DNA of 62,000 bases from contig NMRA01000233.1 in the NCBI GenBank assembly GCA_002633005.1, positions 3,687-65,686 on the forward strand, read 5' to 3'. Positions 53,101 to 58,166 of this stretch are shown here, in pieces. The notes under the pieces are model-generated. The model was given only the letters and a program-made list of their open reading frames with translations, was not told the DNA's origin and did no database searches. How positions within the stretch are numbered: position 1 is the stretch's first letter; every line of letters begins with the position of its first letter. The position numbers and the translations under genes were made by a program. Origin of the DNA: Phoronis australis (taxonomy: Eukaryota; Phoronida; Phoronidae).

Positions 53101-56100
53101 TGGCAGTAGGGAGTCGCGACAATTCGTCGGCAAGGACCATCTTGGGTCCTGGCCTGTATTTGATCTGATAGTCATATTTTTGTAAACGCAGGAGCATGCA
53201 CTGCAGTCTGGCAGGCGCCTTGTGCAGAGGCTTGGCCATAATCATTTCCAGTGGATTATGGTCACTTTCTATAAGGAATGGTTGGCCAAAAAGGTATGTA
53301 TGAAAACGTTCTGCACCAAAAACACATGCGAGTAGTCCTCGCTCGATGTTAGCGTAACGACTCTCTGTGTCTCTGAGCGTCTTAGAGGCAAACGCGATGG
53401 GCCGACCCTTTTGCGTCAATGCCGCACCTAGGGCAGACTAAGATGCGTCGACCTGCACGACCGCTGGGATCTTCGGGTCAAAATAGTGTAGGTAGCTTGA
53501 TTCGTTGATGGTTTTCTTGAGATTGTCAAATGCGGTCTGCTGTTCATGTTGCCATTGGAAATCAGTCTTGTCGCATTAGGGCTCTTAGAGGGGCAGAGGT
53601 TTCACTGACATTTGGTATAAATGAAGATATGTATGTAATCATGCCAAGGAAAAAACGAAGCTCCTGCGCGTTGGATGGTGCCTATATGTCGGTTATTGCC
53701 TTTACCTTTGATGGGTCAGGGCGTACTCCTGTGTGGTCATAAATTTGCCCAAAGAATTCTATTTCGTGTGCGCCAATAATGCATTTGTCCTTGTTGAAGA
53801 CCATGCCATGCAGGCGACAGTAACAGTATCTGCCAAAGGGCGTGCTGAACGTGGTAAGATATTGGCTGGGTTCGTAGAGCTGTATAGCCCGTAACCAGAC
53901 TTGAGATCGAGCTTACTGAAAACGGTTGCACTGCTGAAGAAATGGGTGAGTTCTTCAACAGTGAGGGTGTGGTGTTGACAACGTTTCAGGGCGCGGTTGA
54001 GATCCTGAGGGTCGAGGCAGATTCTTAGGTCCCCGCTCTTCTTTTCGACATATGTAGCACTGGACACCCAGTCTGTAGGAATGTCGACTGGTCGAATCAC
54101 AACGAGGTCTTGCATGCGTTTGAGCTCTGTCAGAATCTTATCGCATAGGTGGATCGGTGCTTTTCTTGGGGCGTGAAGAACCGGCTCTTGGTCCTTTTTT
54201 AGTGTCAGCATCTTGACCCCTGGGAATTTTCCGCTGCCTTTTAACTGGTCTGGGAACAAGGCGAGGAGGTCTGCAGTTGAGCTGACTTGAGTGTTAGGTA
54301 GCCTGGAGACTGATTGTTCAATTGAACACTGGATTGTCACAAGACCCAGGAGGTTGCACATCGTGCAGCCAAACAGGACAACACCATCGTCATCTGTAAC
54401 CATAAACTCAACAGCCATCCATTTGCTCTGGCCCCATTGGCATTTTAATGTGAGCTTTCCCAGATTGGTAATGTGTGAGCCACCATACATGTATAGGCGC
54501 GAGGTTGACGGTGATGTCAGGGTAGGATTGCCATTCGGTGTCAGGTGGTTTGGGAACATGCGACGGTAGGTTCTGAGTGGGAGGAGGTTACCACTAGTGC
54601 CAGTATTCACCTTGCCTCTGAGGGTACCTTGTTTACGGTGTTCGTGCTAAATTTTAATGCCAGCAAAATCTTCTAGTTTGGCATCAGGACCGATAGAGTC
54701 AAAAGAGATTTCGTCAGTCTCAGGTACATGAGAAGTAGCGTGGAACCGCTGTGGGTTGGGTGGTGGGTGAGCCTTGGGCCTTGTAACCGGGTTGCCTGAT
54801 GAGCGACAGACATCTCCCCAATGTCCCACCTTTCCACATCGGTCGCAGGTTTCTCCCTTAGCCGGACATTGGCTGCGATATCTATGCCACTCTTTTCTAC
54901 AGTTTCCACATGTGTCGTTGGGTAAGGGTTTTCTATCTGTGTAGCGTTTTGCAGAGCTCTCTTCACGTGCATGTCTTTTGATGGCATGGATTTCCGTGGT
55001 GGGACCACCGATTTGTTGCAGTTGTGCTTGGGTGCATTCATACGTACGAGCGATATCAAGAGCATGTTTCAGCTTGAGTTTGTCCGGGTCTTGTTCGAGT
55101 AGTTTCTTCTGAACTTGTTGTGAGTGCACCCTTGGATGATTTGGTCAAGTATTGCGTCGTCTGTAGCATCTGGGTAGCCGAAGTTGCATTTCTCCGCGTG
55201 TGTCACCTGTCTAAGTTGAAAACGGCAAAGAGGAAAACTTGCTTTCGGCTCAAAATACTTTTCGAAGCAATCCCAAACTGTTGTCGGGTCGTCTCGCTGT
55301 TCGGGCCTGAAGTACCAGGAATCAAAAATCTCGAGGGCTTTGGGGACCAGCCATAACAGTATATTATAGCTCACTTTAGTCGCTGGCGATTGGCTGGTGT
55401 ACACAGGAGTGCTGAGAACTAGGTTGCAATACCTCTTAAAATTCTGGAACGTTTTGGGTAAGTTGTCAGTTTTCCAATCAAAGGAGGGTGGTTTCACCCC
55501 AAGTAAATTGGGGTTGTGCAGCGTTGGTTGAGGGGTCTTCTCTGTCTGACATTGTGGTGGCGTGGAGTTGGGGTATTGTAAAGTAAATTGGAAAAAACTC
55601 ACTGGTATGGCAATTTTTATGTAAGGTGAAAAAATTGCAAAAACCACAACGCAGTGTTCAAATGGTGGTCTCCGGCTGATCGGACTCCGAGCCACGCGCC
55701 AGGATAACAAGCGTTTTGTGTGTTTAGAACTCAAAAAATCACAAGTCTAACCCAGATCTAGGTTCTCCTGTCTGTATATCATGGAAAATACTTTGAATTT
55801 ATCTCCGAATAGACCCCAAACTCCTGCTATGGACCTTATTGGCCTGCCGAAGTTTGTCGGCCGGGCTACGGTGTGTCCAAATACCAATAAATCTGTAACA
55901 GCAAAATAAAACAACACATTTTTATAAGAACTCGGTGTATTTTAAGGGGTATAAATCAAAGTTTGATGATTTATTGGTGTTAAATGATGAAAATTCAAGC
56001 GATAAGCTGACACCAGTTACCCGTATTAAGAACTACAGACTGCGTGTGAAAAAATTACGTTATCAGATAATTTCAACACCTCCGTCTGCCGTCAGGTAAC

Positions 56101-56799
56101 GTAACCGTACGTGCTGTTATCGAGTAGAATACTCCATCTAAATTGATACAAATTAGTTTTGTTTTTGGGTGGCATGCTCCTTTAATCAGTGGTACCTAGC
56201 TGTATTTTGACAACAGTCTTCAAACAGCTAGCTGCATGGCTGACAAGTGTGAGGCATAATTCGCCAAAAACCTTTTGGCACATGAAGGGCCTATGGGATG
56301 GCACTGGTCAAGTATAGCGGTCCCTATTTAGAGAACCAGTTTCATCCACTAAATAACCGCCCGTTATTTGGTGATTGCCTGGTTCTCATCACTATAATTC
56401 GACCAGTGCAGGGATGGCCACCATTTTTAGGCCTAGCCTACTTGAGACAGTGGCACTGTCCTTTTGCACAGGCCTCCTCAGCTGCTGATCATTGTCCCCA
56501 ATACACTATTGTATCATCAGACATCAGCGTTATAGTATAACGCTGATGTCTGATGATACACTCTACAGACAGTATAACTTGTACTGTCTGTAGAGTACAG
56601 TGCAATGATACGTCGTAACGTAACTCATGACTGGAGAAAAAAAAATCTTGTAGGACTATTGAACTTTTGTGGCCACCTTTGATCGGCCTCAATCGACACA
56701 TTCATCATTGATGACGGGAGATTGAAAAAGTGCTGGACACGAATGATTCAATGACAATGATATACTTACAACTACAAGAAATGCTTGTTTGACTGACAT
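17051..56799 (-). CDS. TNF receptor superfamily member with death domain (whole gene, 17 coding exons)
   Basis: A type I membrane receptor that would bind a TNF-family ligand and signal through death-domain adaptors. I joined exons by GT-AG sites and phase. The total is 1,512 bases (503 residues plus stop), with every junction in frame. Order: signal peptide 1-20; cysteine-rich repeats about 33-177 with the CPxGT opening seen at C57 and C141; N-glycosylation sequons at N89 and N170; stalk to 225; transmembrane helix about 239-261; an exon-rich linker; death domain about 412-490 with W426 and EIDTIY at 443-448. Intron 1 is 14.8 kb and full of transposons. An extra terminal exon at 21,835-21,950 offers a tail without a death domain. 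Closest vertebrate relative not determined. Confidence 0.9.
17215..17577 (-). repeat. 33-bp tandem repeat, about ten units, in last intron
   Basis: Units of TAACTCAATAACATGTAAGA plus 13 bases start every 33 bp from 17,248. Because 33 is a multiple of three and the unit lacks stops in several frames, long open frames appear on both strands. These are not genes. The array ends about 40 bases from the acceptor of the final exon. Confidence 0.92.
17907..17989 (-). CDS. TNF receptor exon 16 (death domain, middle)
   Basis: Acceptor TTTCTTTTCAG, donor GTATTC, phase 1 in, 0 out. Encodes TNRLTEQEIDTIYHDHRPNG and ISEVMYQ. The EI-x-x-I helix 3 and the E-x-x-YQ start of helix 5 are characteristic death-domain blocks. 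Confidence 0.88.
17990..19373 (-). other. TNF receptor intron 15
   Basis: Intron between the two central death-domain exons. AT-rich with no repeat family or nested gene that I recognise. Confidence 0.5.
19374..19457 (-). CDS. TNF receptor exon 15 (death domain, first part)
   Basis: Acceptor TTTTTTAG, donor GTACCG, phase 1 in and out. Encodes MTRATFFHEAADVLQTNNW and KRAMRTLP, which correspond to helices 1-2 of a death domain with the usual Trp followed by a basic residue. Confidence 0.82.
19758..19776 (-). CDS. TNF receptor exon 14 (19-bp microexon)
   Basis: Acceptor ATGTTTCAG, donor GTATGT. Enters in phase 0 and leaves in phase 1, which is exactly what is needed to join exon 13 to exon 15. 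Encodes ISVIRM. Support comes from phase logic and splice sites only. Confidence 0.6.
20330..20412 (-). CDS. TNF receptor exon 13 (linker)
   Basis: Acceptor CTTTTAG, phase 1 in; donor CAG/GTATAC, phase 0 out. Encodes PNIAVLGPRPVDPVFLTK and VIHTRLAGQ. The phase change is corrected by the next microexon. Confidence 0.75.
21143..21208 (-). CDS. TNF receptor exon 12 (66 bp, linker to death domain)
   Basis: Acceptor CTTTCTTTCAG, donor GTATAA, phase 1 on both sides. Encodes VIVLQPSPLLQVSPRRPLGK, then VK. Pro-rich linker. A second acceptor 17 bases into the exon (CTACAG) is possible but would change the frame. Confidence 0.68.
21835..21950 (-). CDS. alternative terminal exon of TNF receptor (no death domain)
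   Basis: The acceptor ATTGAAG joins exon 11 in phase 1. It then encodes 37 further residues, Ser/Asp/Glu-rich, ending SASEDDGEDS and a TGA at 21,835-21,837. A possible poly(A) signal ATTAAA (minus) lies at 21,753-21,758. The transcript would encode 388 residues with signal peptide, cysteine-rich repeats, membrane helix and a short acidic tail, but no death domain. The acceptor lacks a strong pyrimidine tract, which fits an alternative exon and is also the main doubt. Confidence 0.65.
21951..24240. other. TNF receptor intron stretch with CpG-richer segment
   Basis: Mostly featureless. Bases 23,060-23,660 are richer in CpG than their surroundings. They include a + open frame at 23,351-23,578 (containing NYPGCVKFLGLTETLTQWSV) preceded by CAG and, at 23,321, a GTGAGT. 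I cannot assign a protein family. It could be a nested non-coding transcript, an internal promoter, or chance. Confidence 0.3.
24255..24540 (+). mobile_element. short copy of the 440-bp-unit repeat element (no internal units)
   Basis: Begins like the two long copies (CAATGCAAAGCATTGAAATGC against GAGCATTGAAATGC) and ends like the right end of the copy at 36,740-36,850 (CATCTGTCGCCAGCTTCATA, GACACCGGACA). It lacks the tandem interior with CTCF-like motifs, so it appears to be an internal-deletion form. Confidence 0.5.
24677..24700 (-). CDS. TNF receptor exon 11 (24-bp microexon)
   Basis: Acceptor TTTATTGTAG, donor GTAAGG, phase 1 on both sides. Encodes LIRRKSS, a basic, possible phosphorylation-type motif. 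The next phase-matching exon is either the alternative terminal exon or exon 12. Confidence 0.65.
25154..25210 (-). CDS. TNF receptor exon 10 (cytoplasmic tail, 57 bp)
   Basis: Acceptor TTTTTTGTAG, donor GTGATT, phase 1 on both sides. Encodes GDGAACETCPKSLVSVHS. Contains a Cys-x2-Cys pair, odd for this tail. Confidence 0.65.
25365..26960 (+). mobile_element. repeat element with CTCF-like motifs, copy 1
   Basis: Opens with ACAAGAGCAATG and contains about 3.5 units of roughly 420-440 bp. Each unit carries three variants of a CCACTAGGGGGC-like word. The clearest are at 25,864 (TGGCCACCAGGTGGCAC), 26,283, 26,562 and 26,854; others are degenerate. Conserved flanks include AAAGATACAGAGGTAAA and TTTAGGAGATACAGC. 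Older and more diverged than copy 2. No protein coding. Class unknown; a Helitron-like or other non-autonomous element is possible. Confidence 0.7.
26968..27900. other. TNF receptor intron, no feature
   Basis: Short open frames (26,968-27,255 +; 27,490-27,690 -) lack domain or splice support. Confidence 0.35.
27929..27952 (-). CDS. TNF receptor exon 9 (24-bp microexon)
   Basis: Acceptor CTGTTACAG, donor GTAATG, phase 1 on both sides. Encodes VISRNGS with split end codons. Its size makes it uncertain without transcript data, but both splice sites and phase fit. Confidence 0.6.
28807..28845 (-). CDS. TNF receptor exon 8 (cytoplasmic tail, 39 bp)
   Basis: Acceptor CTTCTATAG, donor GTAAGT, phase 1 on both sides. 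Encodes AGEPRRSSEPEE. Confidence 0.72.
30288..30368 (-). CDS. TNF receptor exon 7 (cytoplasmic tail, 81 bp)
   Basis: Acceptor TTTTGTAG, donor GTATGA, phase 1 on both sides. Acidic and polar (ESSGEVVPQKDPNG, ELAATDSAD). A first membrane-proximal tail segment. Confidence 0.78.
30370..34020. other. TNF receptor intron 6, no recognised feature
   Basis: I looked for further phase-1 exons on the minus strand and found none with convincing acceptor and donor. Around 32,700-33,500 there are several similar short segments (AAGGTCACCAAATCTGA-like words), hinting at an old degenerate repeat. Confidence 0.35.
34284..34322 (+). mobile_element. poly(A) tail of a probable retrocopied sequence
   Basis: AATAAA at 34,284-34,289 is followed after 13 bases by an uninterrupted run of 20 A (34,303-34,322). 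This looks like the reverse-transcribed 3' end of a polyadenylated RNA inserted on +. The parent sequence upstream is not recognised and no target duplication was found. Confidence 0.45.
34421..34570 (-). CDS. TNF receptor exon 6 (transmembrane segment)
   Basis: Acceptor TTTTGCAG, donor GTAAGA, phase 1 on both sides. Encodes one strongly hydrophobic helix (VVLAVGVTIVLCCLGGGVCG) followed by basic residues KYGCLERLRKFFK, the expected stop-transfer and cytoplasmic side. Confidence 0.9.
34780..34831 (+). repeat. 26-bp perfect tandem duplication
   Basis: Two identical copies of a 26-bp AT-rich unit containing TTAATTATTAATATATAGAC. Confidence 0.9.
35168..36850 (+). mobile_element. repeat element with CTCF-like motifs, copy 2
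   Basis: Opens ACAAGAGCAACGTGGAGC and contains about 3.5 units of roughly 440 bp. Eleven same-strand motifs start at 35,263, 35,395, 35,561, 35,706, 35,849, 35,981, 36,147, 36,292, 36,405, 36,565 and 36,707. Three types alternate: TGGCCACTAGGTGGTGC, TTGCCACTAGGGGGCAC and CCACTAGGAGGCGCC. CCACTAGGGGGCAC fits every position of the 14-base vertebrate CTCF core CCASYAGRGGGCRS. Lies in the TNF receptor intron between exons 5 and 6. Confidence 0.85.
37037..37087 (-). CDS. TNF receptor exon 5 (stalk, 51 bp)
   Basis: Acceptor TTTACAG, donor GTTTGT, phase 1 on both sides. Encodes a Ser/Glu-rich stretch (SSTSASRGEESRNHTK). Sits just upstream, in gene direction, of Kolobok-like copy B's intron neighbour, the 440-bp repeat element at 35,168-36,850. 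Confidence 0.75.
37199..38003 (-). mobile_element. Kolobok-like THAP transposon, copy B (internally deleted)
   Basis: Flanked by TTAA at 37,195-37,198 and 38,004-38,007, with ends AGGAGCATGCCACCC and GGGTGGCATTCTCCT. Orientation is opposite to copy A. Keeps the two ends and a remnant of the start of the THAP coding region (LRCIVPACPN, minus strand near 37,800). About half the length of copy A. Confidence 0.7.
38004..39490. other. TNF receptor intron 4, remainder
   Basis: No gene. An imperfect hairpin at 38,080-38,112 (13-base arms, one mismatch, 7-base loop) is the only local structure noted. Confidence 0.35.
39497..39544 (-). CDS. TNF receptor exon 4 (stalk, 48 bp)
   Basis: Acceptor TTACAG, donor GTTTGT, phase 1 on both sides. 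Encodes YQTVPKDVVDGVDSQ between the cysteine-rich repeats and the membrane. Could be skipped without a frameshift. Confidence 0.75.
40716..40904 (-). CDS. TNF receptor exon 3 (last cysteine-rich repeat)
   Basis: Starts in phase 1 and completes Gly130. Encodes TPFSDTTCEVCPMGTFS, the most typical TNFR repeat of the protein, then further cysteines to C177 and a Ser/Pro/Thr-rich end. Donor GTAAGA. Confidence 0.92.
41630..41987 (-). CDS. TNF receptor exon 2 (signal peptide end, cysteine-rich repeats)
   Basis: Acceptor CATTTTAG, then VFIAYAIAVA completing the signal peptide, then cysteine-rich repeats with CYYCPPG, CSVCPQGTYM and CRPC. Ends in phase 1 at CAG/GTTTGT. It contains cysteines at residues 33, 36, 46, 54, 57, 72, 75, 79, 90, 98, 100, 114 and 120. 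Confidence 0.9.
41988..42489. other. TNF receptor intron 1, start
   Basis: No coding or repeat signal recognised in this stretch before the tandem array. Confidence 0.35.
42500..43075 (+). repeat. TCTATCGATAGA tandem array, 20-21 bp unit
   Basis: More than 25 diverged units of the form GTCTATCGATAGAGACAGTAA. Each centres on the palindrome TCTATCGATAGA or a one-base variant (TCTATCCATAGA, TCAATCGATAGA). Alternating GTCTAT / GTCAAT units suggest a 41-42 bp higher-order unit in the left half. Non-coding. Confidence 0.9.
43076..44713. other. TNF receptor intron 1, no feature
   Basis: No gene or repeat family recognised. A short inverted pair (CTGTGGATGCC / GGCATCCACAG) lies near 44,390-44,432. 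Confidence 0.35.
44714..45008. mobile_element. foldback MITE with TA target site
   Basis: A 295-bp interval including flanking TA dinucleotides. Terminal inverted repeats begin GAGGGGCACCTTAGGAGG on both ends and continue imperfectly (CTTTAAT, CCTT). TA flanks and long inverted arms suggest a Tc1/mariner-type non-autonomous element. No coding. Confidence 0.75.
45050..47199 (+). mobile_element. decayed LTR retrotransposon with short LTRs
   Basis: Two direct repeats of about 210-230 bp (45,050-45,262 and 46,973-47,199) start TGTT and share long blocks such as ACATTGTAAGTACTCTCCGTG. A purine-rich tract GGGAAGGGGGC precedes the right one. The interior is only 1.7 kb with a gag-like zinc-knuckle remnant and no polymerase. 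LTR divergence is visible throughout, so the insertion is old. Confidence 0.72.
45955..46180 (+). pseudogene. gag-like remnant with damaged zinc knuckle
   Basis: The frame ends with KCFRCGEKQPFTCQLPKK, resembling a retroviral-type CCHC knuckle but without the His. Upstream there is a short helical-looking stretch (ISALVERCDVLESHVSYL). Within the decayed LTR element. Too little remains to assign a family. Confidence 0.4.
47200..47689. other. TNF receptor intron 1, no feature
   Basis: Contains a short inverted word pair (GCAAAGCTGTATA / TATACAGCTTTGC, 47,220-47,250) but no gene. Confidence 0.35.
47690..48148 (+). repeat. dispersed repeat c, copy 2
   Basis: Partner of 5,150-5,550. Its alignment breaks precisely at the left end of Kolobok-like copy C, at TTAC where copy 1 has TTAA. 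Confidence 0.65.
48149..49043 (+). mobile_element. Kolobok-like copy C, left part
   Basis: Left end AGGAGAATGCCACCC, then sequence colinear with copy A until about 49,043. There the Gypsy LTR begins. The right part resumes near 55,660. Confidence 0.7.
48255..48540 (+). pseudogene. THAP remnant of copy C, frameshifted
   Basis: Matches copy A at DNA level across the THAP region. The Cys-x4-Cys start and the FFDFLK/SSKSL part fall in different frames. The later RVCG keeps the Cys lost in copy A. Confidence 0.55.
49044..49208 (-). repeat. Gypsy 3' LTR
   Basis: Begins TGTTACG and ends CCAGCA on the minus strand, preceded there by CAACAAGGGGGA, a polypurine tract. The boundary with Kolobok copy C is sharp when compared with copy A. 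Confidence 0.6.
49399..51736 (-). other. duplicated Gypsy block between two N bases, likely assembly duplication
   Basis: Bases 49,399-49,929 match 51,738-52,268, and 50,285-51,736 match 52,250-53,716, at about 98-99 percent by eye plus a 12-bp indel in RNase H (missing EMIM codons here). The blocks are bounded by single Ns at 49,930 and 51,737. Best read as a second haplotype or another Gypsy copy joined in series. Confidence 0.7.
49931..50284 (+). other. 354-bp copy of the 45,651-46,004 segment inside Gypsy
   Basis: Near identical to part of the decayed LTR element 4.3 kb to the left (two substitutions noticed), starting right after an N and ending without target duplication or element ends. 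A misjoin is the likeliest explanation. Confidence 0.65.
51945..52650 (-). pseudogene. Gypsy integrase (core and C-terminal part)
   Basis: Shows LITDNGPQF, carrying the second catalytic Asp, and PHHPRSHGFIER, carrying the catalytic Glu. Upstream YLIVADYFSKY belongs to the first part of the core but is in a different frame. Further upstream a zinc-binding HHCC region (STCETCQKH) is interrupted by a stop. A near-identical partial copy lies at 49,606-50,525. Confidence 0.85.
52937..53470 (-). pseudogene. Gypsy RNase H
   Basis: Typical Ty3/Gypsy block: RPIAFASKTL, ESRYANIERGLLA, SDHNPLE, then RLQKYDYQIKYRPG and ADELSRLP. An in-frame TAG stands just before the first motif (after VDAS). The duplicated block at 50,972-51,490 lacks four codons after HNPL. 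Confidence 0.85.
53700..54640 (-). pseudogene. Gypsy protease and reverse transcriptase, inactivated
   Basis: The protease active site reads NTGTSGN: Asn replaces the catalytic Asp. Reverse transcriptase follows with DLRICLDPQDLN and KLDLKSGY. The sequence then changes frame and jumps to a thumb-like FNKDKCIIGAHEIEFFGQIY, so the block with the catalytic Y-x-D-D is absent. Both enzymes must be dead. Confidence 0.85.
54647..55552 (-). pseudogene. Gypsy gag, frameshifted
   Basis: Capsid-like region (FDWKTDNLPKTFQNFKRYC) and two zinc knuckles, an irregular CGNCRKEWHRYRSQC and a regular CDRCGKVGHWGDVC. The capsid and knuckle parts lie in different frames, changing near 55,100. A possible start Met at 55,552 is in yet another frame. 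Confidence 0.8.
55656..56181 (+). mobile_element. Kolobok-like copy C, right part
   Basis: Colinear with copy A from CTCCGAGCC (A: TTCCGAGCC at 3,756) to the right terminus GGGTGGCATGCTCCT, followed by TTAA at 56,182-56,185 and TCAGT as at the empty site 5,536. Confidence 0.7.
56510..56595 (+). repeat. twin perfect hairpins
   Basis: First: perfect 25-bp arms (56,510-56,534 and 56,536-56,560) around a single G. Second: perfect 14-bp arms (56,561-56,574 and 56,582-56,595) around TAACTTG. The second begins at the next base after the first. In TNF receptor intron 1, about 175 bp downstream of exon 1 in gene direction. Confidence 0.95.
56770..56799 (-). CDS. TNF receptor exon 1 (start, first half of signal peptide)
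   Basis: Encodes MSVKQAFLVV and ends in phase 0 at a strong GTAAGT donor. The hydrophobic run continues directly in exon 2 across the 14.8-kb intron, which supports this very small start exon. Too short to stand out as an open frame. Confidence 0.8.
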
Positions 56800-57020
56800 C
56801 GTCACTTCACTTTTCAGCACGTTTGCCCACTAGACTAGAACGACGTCACTGCTAAAAAACACGTAATTGTTTACAATATGACGACAATGACTTAGACACG
56901 TTCCAGTGCAACAATCCTTAAGACTTCTTTTATAACAAAAGTTATGACAACGTTCGATAAAATTAATCAACAACACTAACTTAAATTTCAGGGAGCTGAA
57001 TGAATTGTGTACCTCGGCCT

Positions 57021-57095
57021 TGCGCATGCGTCGATAACACAACCCAAACAAACGGGAATTTCCCATGTTTTGCCTAGCCCCTTTTGCTGACGTCA
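57021..57095 (-). promoter_or_regulatory. probable promoter of TNF receptor gene: NRF1-like, kappaB, CRE
   Basis: About 220-300 bp upstream of the start codon. GGGAATTTCCC (57,054-57,064) matches the NF-kappaB consensus on both strands. TGACGTCA (57,088-57,095) is a full cAMP-response element. TGCGCATGCGT (57,021-57,031) is close to the NRF1 consensus. The spacing and clustering suggest a real promoter. NF-kappaB control would fit a death or immune receptor. No transcription start was mapped. Confidence 0.5.
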
Positions 57096-58020
57096 CAGAC
57101 TTTACAGATCACTGAAAACTCAGCCTCAAAATTATATTTTATTACCTTCGTAACGGGAATCGGTGGAGCGTCCACTAAGGACCGATATACTAATTTTTCA
57201 CCCGCTCATGATTTCGCAAGGCTAGGGTTAAAAATGTTCGCCGTGTGTATTTTTTCGTATCGCAAGCGTAAGACTACCGCGGCCCCCTTGTGTCACTTGG
57301 AATCTTGCTTAATGATTTCAAGGTCGCGTATGCGTGAACTTGGTTACACGAGGAAACTTGATAAGTTCACTCAAGTACTCACGCTCACGTTGATAAAAAT
57401 TTGCACTGTACTAAATCAAATTTCGTGTTCATAAAAAACGTTAATTTAAACCAATATTTCTCCAACTATTGGCGATTTTCATTCATCACTGAAACATTCT
57501 TGATTTAACCACTAGTTCACATATTTCTCCGATTCTTTGAGACAAGTTGGACTAAAAGATAAAAGAGGTGATGACGAGGGCAGTAATTGCAAATATTCTT
57601 TACACTGAGCAAACATTCACCAGATTGCCCAAATAAATATTCAATTCCAAGTTCACACATACGCGATCTTGAGATCATAACAGGACCCGTGACGGCCTCA
57701 CGCACAGCAGTGAGTACATCTTACTATAGACAGAAACAACAGAGCTATAGATACAAGACGGTTTATTAACACTAAATATAAAATATAAAACCACAAACTT
57801 ATGACAATACAGAGCTAGGTGAGTACCCGACGACGCCATCACCCGGACCCCTCACTTAGCCCGGCCTCAGTCCGACAGGGGGCCGGATTCTAAATTCGCT
57901 TCAGTAGTATTAAGTCTCCAAAGCCGAAGGTTTGAAAGTAACTGATAATTTTGAAAGTTAAAGTTGAACCTATAAAGTCGCAAACTGACTGAGTACTCTT
58001 ACCTTGCCGGCTATTAACTA
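57096..58020. other. upstream of TNF receptor gene; inverted 32-bp pair
   Basis: No gene recognised. A 32-bp segment at 57,312-57,343 recurs in reverse orientation at 57,647-57,678 (three mismatches). Open frames on opposite strands thereby share MISRSRM-x-ELG. This is probably an element remnant. Confidence 0.4.
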
Positions 58021-58166
58021 GAGGGGGGGGGGGGNGGGGGGGGGCGGGTAAGCCACCCCGCCCTTGGTCAGTTGCCGCAAAAAAATAAACAGCAAGAGCG
58101 TGAGGAAATATTGAGTTTATTAACTAACCCTGGTAATGAACATATGCGGCTGAAACAAGATTTAAA

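Larger units (their letters stand above)
49044..55655 (-). mobile_element. dead Gypsy (Ty3) LTR retrotransposon, nested in Kolobok copy C
   Basis: On the minus strand, order gag, protease, reverse transcriptase, RNase H, integrase, as in Ty3/Gypsy. A 3' LTR of 165 bp (49,044-49,208) is preceded by a purine tract. No matching 5' LTR was found before the Kolobok sequence resumes near 55,660. Coding regions carry stops, frameshifts and a deletion in the polymerase. The stretch 49,399-51,736 repeats the element's own 3' half and is probably an assembly artefact. Confidence 0.85.

Noticed and set aside
54291-54569. + strand frame across the Gypsy protease region
   Set aside because: Antisense shadow of the Gypsy coding region.
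56510-56560. Hairpin considered as microRNA precursor or bacterial terminator
   Set aside because: A 25-bp perfect stem with a one-base loop is unlike a microRNA precursor, and bacterial termination does not apply.
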